From Legionellaceae bacterium (GTDB lineage Bacteria; Pseudomonadota; Gammaproteobacteria; Legionellales; Legionellaceae), in assembly GCA_947504795.1 (NCBI GenBank), contig CANNJG010000107.1, positions 1-6,486 of the forward strand: a DNA stretch of 6,486 nucleotides, read 5' to 3'. The number at the start of each line of letters is the position of its first letter. Position 1 is the stretch's first letter. Below, one piece after another: positions 6,397 to 6,486 of the stretch. A model generated the notes under the pieces. It was not told where the DNA came from. It did no database searches and was given only the letters and a program-made list of their open reading frames with translations. The position numbers and the translations under genes are program-made.

Positions 6397-6415
6397 TTGT
6401 TTCGTATTTGACTAG

Positions 6416-6434
6416 TCGAGCTTAGTTAGCTAGA
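6416..6434. repeat. Imperfect inverted repeat TCGAGCT-tagtt-AGCTAGA
   Basis: Seven-base arms with one mismatch around a 5-base loop, just inside the possible minus-strand stop codon at 6440. No T tract follows on either strand. It could be part of the 3' end structure of a gene entering from the right, or chance in an AT-rich gap. Confidence 0.25.
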
Positions 6435-6439
6435 GCGCG

Positions 6440-6486
6440 TTAAAGATGAAAATTTAATGCTGCAAAGATGGTTTCAACCAAAATCA
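6440..6486 (-). CDS. Possible C-terminus of a gene entering from the right edge
   Basis: On the minus strand the last 15 codons of the window read ILVETIFAALNFHL then TAA. Alternating hydrophobic residues at positions -1, -3, -5, -7 and -9 (L, F, L, A, I) recall the closing strand of an outer membrane beta-barrel, which usually ends in Phe rather than Leu. Fourteen residues are too few to prove coding. The same DNA on the + strand could start a gene at ATG 6457 (MLQRWFQPKS), without a clear Shine-Dalgarno. At most one of the two is real. If this reading is right, the decarboxylase gene lies downstream of it in the same direction, 167 bases away. Confidence 0.25.
   Translation of the reverse strand, partial: ILVETIFAALNFHL

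Noticed and set aside
6173..6415. Open frame of 80 codons on the + strand with hydrophobic stretches
   Set aside because: Its first 100 bases are antisense to the conserved decarboxylase N-terminus. The hydrophobicity is a typical by-product of reading the opposite strand, and no ribosome binding site is present.

Overview
The window looks like chromosomal DNA of a moderately AT-rich gammaproteobacterium. Most likely it is a member of the Legionellales (Legionella/Coxiella relatives). This rests on the overall look of TopA, YajQ, the S24-type regulator and the bacterial pyruvate decarboxylase, not on a database search, so the order-level placement is tentative. Neither rRNA, tRNA, CRISPR array nor insertion sequence was recognised.

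Layout: (1) 1-2217, + strand, DNA topoisomerase I (topA), lacking only about its first 15 residues at the window edge and ending in four Cys4 zinc ribbons. (2) 2279-2470, - strand, a 63-residue predicted lipoprotein whose tail is encoded by a T8GGG direct repeat. (3) 2547-3200, + strand, a HTH plus S24/LexA-fold repressor whose Ser/Lys catalytic dyad reads Ala/Arg. (4) 3169-3981, - strand, a 270-residue protein that resembles the N-terminal region of the F-type conjugation ATPase TraC but stops before the ATPase domain. Its 3' end overlaps the repressor gene tail to tail. (5) 4070-4555, + strand, yajQ, with a strong ribosome binding site. (6) 4579-6273, - strand, a thiamine-diphosphate-dependent 2-keto acid decarboxylase of the pyruvate/indolepyruvate decarboxylase family, with all five catalytic residues but GEG in place of the cofactor GDG. 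(7) 6274-6486, mostly non-coding, with two inverted repeats, a candidate promoter for the decarboxylase, and possibly the last codons of another minus-strand gene.

The housekeeping genes topA and yajQ frame a roughly 1.8 kb accessory patch holding the lipoprotein, the repressor and the TraC-like protein. A phage/ICE-type repressor without its cleavage dyad beside an ATPase-less TraC-like protein suggests either the remnant of an integrative conjugative element or a small domesticated pair. Both reading frames are intact, and the TraC-like gene has a good ribosome binding site, which argues against simple decay. This patch is the part most worth following up. No stretch longer than 300 bases is without a gene.
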